A stretch of DNA of 64,000 nucleotides from assembly GCA_021432635.1 (NCBI GenBank), contig MU270033.1, positions 483,272 to 547,271 on the forward strand. The letters are read 5' to 3'. Below are positions 63,790 through 64,000 of the stretch, in pieces (the stretch's first letter is position 1; each line of letters starts with the position of its first letter). Position numbers and translations under genes: made by a program. This DNA comes from Thozetella sp. PMI_491. Its lineage: Eukaryota; Ascomycota; Sordariomycetes; Chaetosphaeriales; Chaetosphaeriaceae. The notes beneath the pieces are model-generated. The model did not search any database. It worked only from the letters and a program-made list of their open reading frames with translations, and had not been told where the DNA came from.

Positions 63790-64000
63790 GTCTAGGTGTA
63801 GTTGCACTATGTGCTCCAATCTTCTTTTCAATAAGTTGTCCTAAACGAGGCAATAGATTTTAAGGATGAAGGAAATCAACCATGAAAAGATGCGGTGATA
63901 GCGTTTGCGCGTGTCTAAACAGTGCTAGTCACAGGTACTGCACAGAGACAATGGAGTACGTGGCCGCAACTGACAGTTTTGCAGTCCAAAGGTTTATATA
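63790..64000. other. Upstream region of the amidohydrolase, to the window edge
   Basis: 211 bp with no recognisable gene. It should contain the amidohydrolase promoter. Confidence 0.4.

Noticed and set aside
1-64000. CRISPR arrays or bacterial-style operons
   Set aside because: Gene structure is eukaryotic throughout and no spacer-repeat arrays were seen. The only regular arrays are the coding repeats at 18.2 kb and the minisatellite at 61.9 kb.

Overview
The window is nuclear DNA of a filamentous ascomycete (Pezizomycotina). Genes are cut by short GT-AG introns (42-100 nt). The gene families are typical of such fungi: HET-domain proteins, Zn2Cys6 regulators, a DUF3328/UstY-type oxidase, a con-13-like protein, a DUF7730-like protein, and DHA2 and sugar MFS transporters. 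The left end is an AT-rich, TpA-rich block of the kind left by repeat-induced point mutation (RIP). I cannot name the species. Exon borders were placed by hand from reading frame, splice consensus and family motifs.

Layout. 1-2.6 kb: LTR remnants of retrotransposons in an AT-rich block. 2.8-5.0 kb: a nine-exon cytochrome P450. 5.5-8.0 kb: a HET-domain protein. 9.8-14.0 kb: a large TPR/CHAT caspase-like protein, divergent from an unrecognised 311-aa protein at 14.5-15.4 kb. 16.0-18.5 kb: the most interesting locus, a divergent pair made of a six-exon UstY-family (DUF3328) oxidase and a small secreted precursor with five 18-residue repeats separated by Kex2-type dibasic sites. This is the architecture of a dikaritin-type fungal RiPP (ribosomally made, post-translationally modified peptide). 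19.7-21.7 kb: an amidase-signature enzyme. 22.6-23.5 kb: a membrane protein with a ricin-B-like lectin domain.

24.2-42.2 kb is a sugar-utilisation neighbourhood: GH78 alpha-L-rhamnosidase and MFS sugar permease (divergent), GH31 alpha-xylosidase/alpha-glucosidase-type enzyme, secreted SMP-30-like lactonase, DHA2-type MFS pump, and two Zn2Cys6 regulators. A plausible reading is release of rhamnose and xylose or glucose from plant glycosides, uptake, and local regulation. The physiological substrate is inferred, not shown.

42.2-47.9 kb holds no gene I can support. From 47.9 kb: a short-chain dehydrogenase; a broken copy of the 5' end of a HET gene; an intact HET gene; a DUF7730-like protein; an unrecognised 457-aa single-pass membrane protein; a secreted con-13-like protein with an HExxH motif; a secreted S8 subtilase; a 70-bp minisatellite; and a YtcJ-like metal-dependent amidohydrolase.

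The strongest candidate for an undescribed system is the repeat precursor with its UstY oxidase (16.0-18.5 kb). Second is the CHAT/311-aa divergent pair (9.8-15.4 kb), which has the layout of a protease-effector module but no direct evidence for that role.
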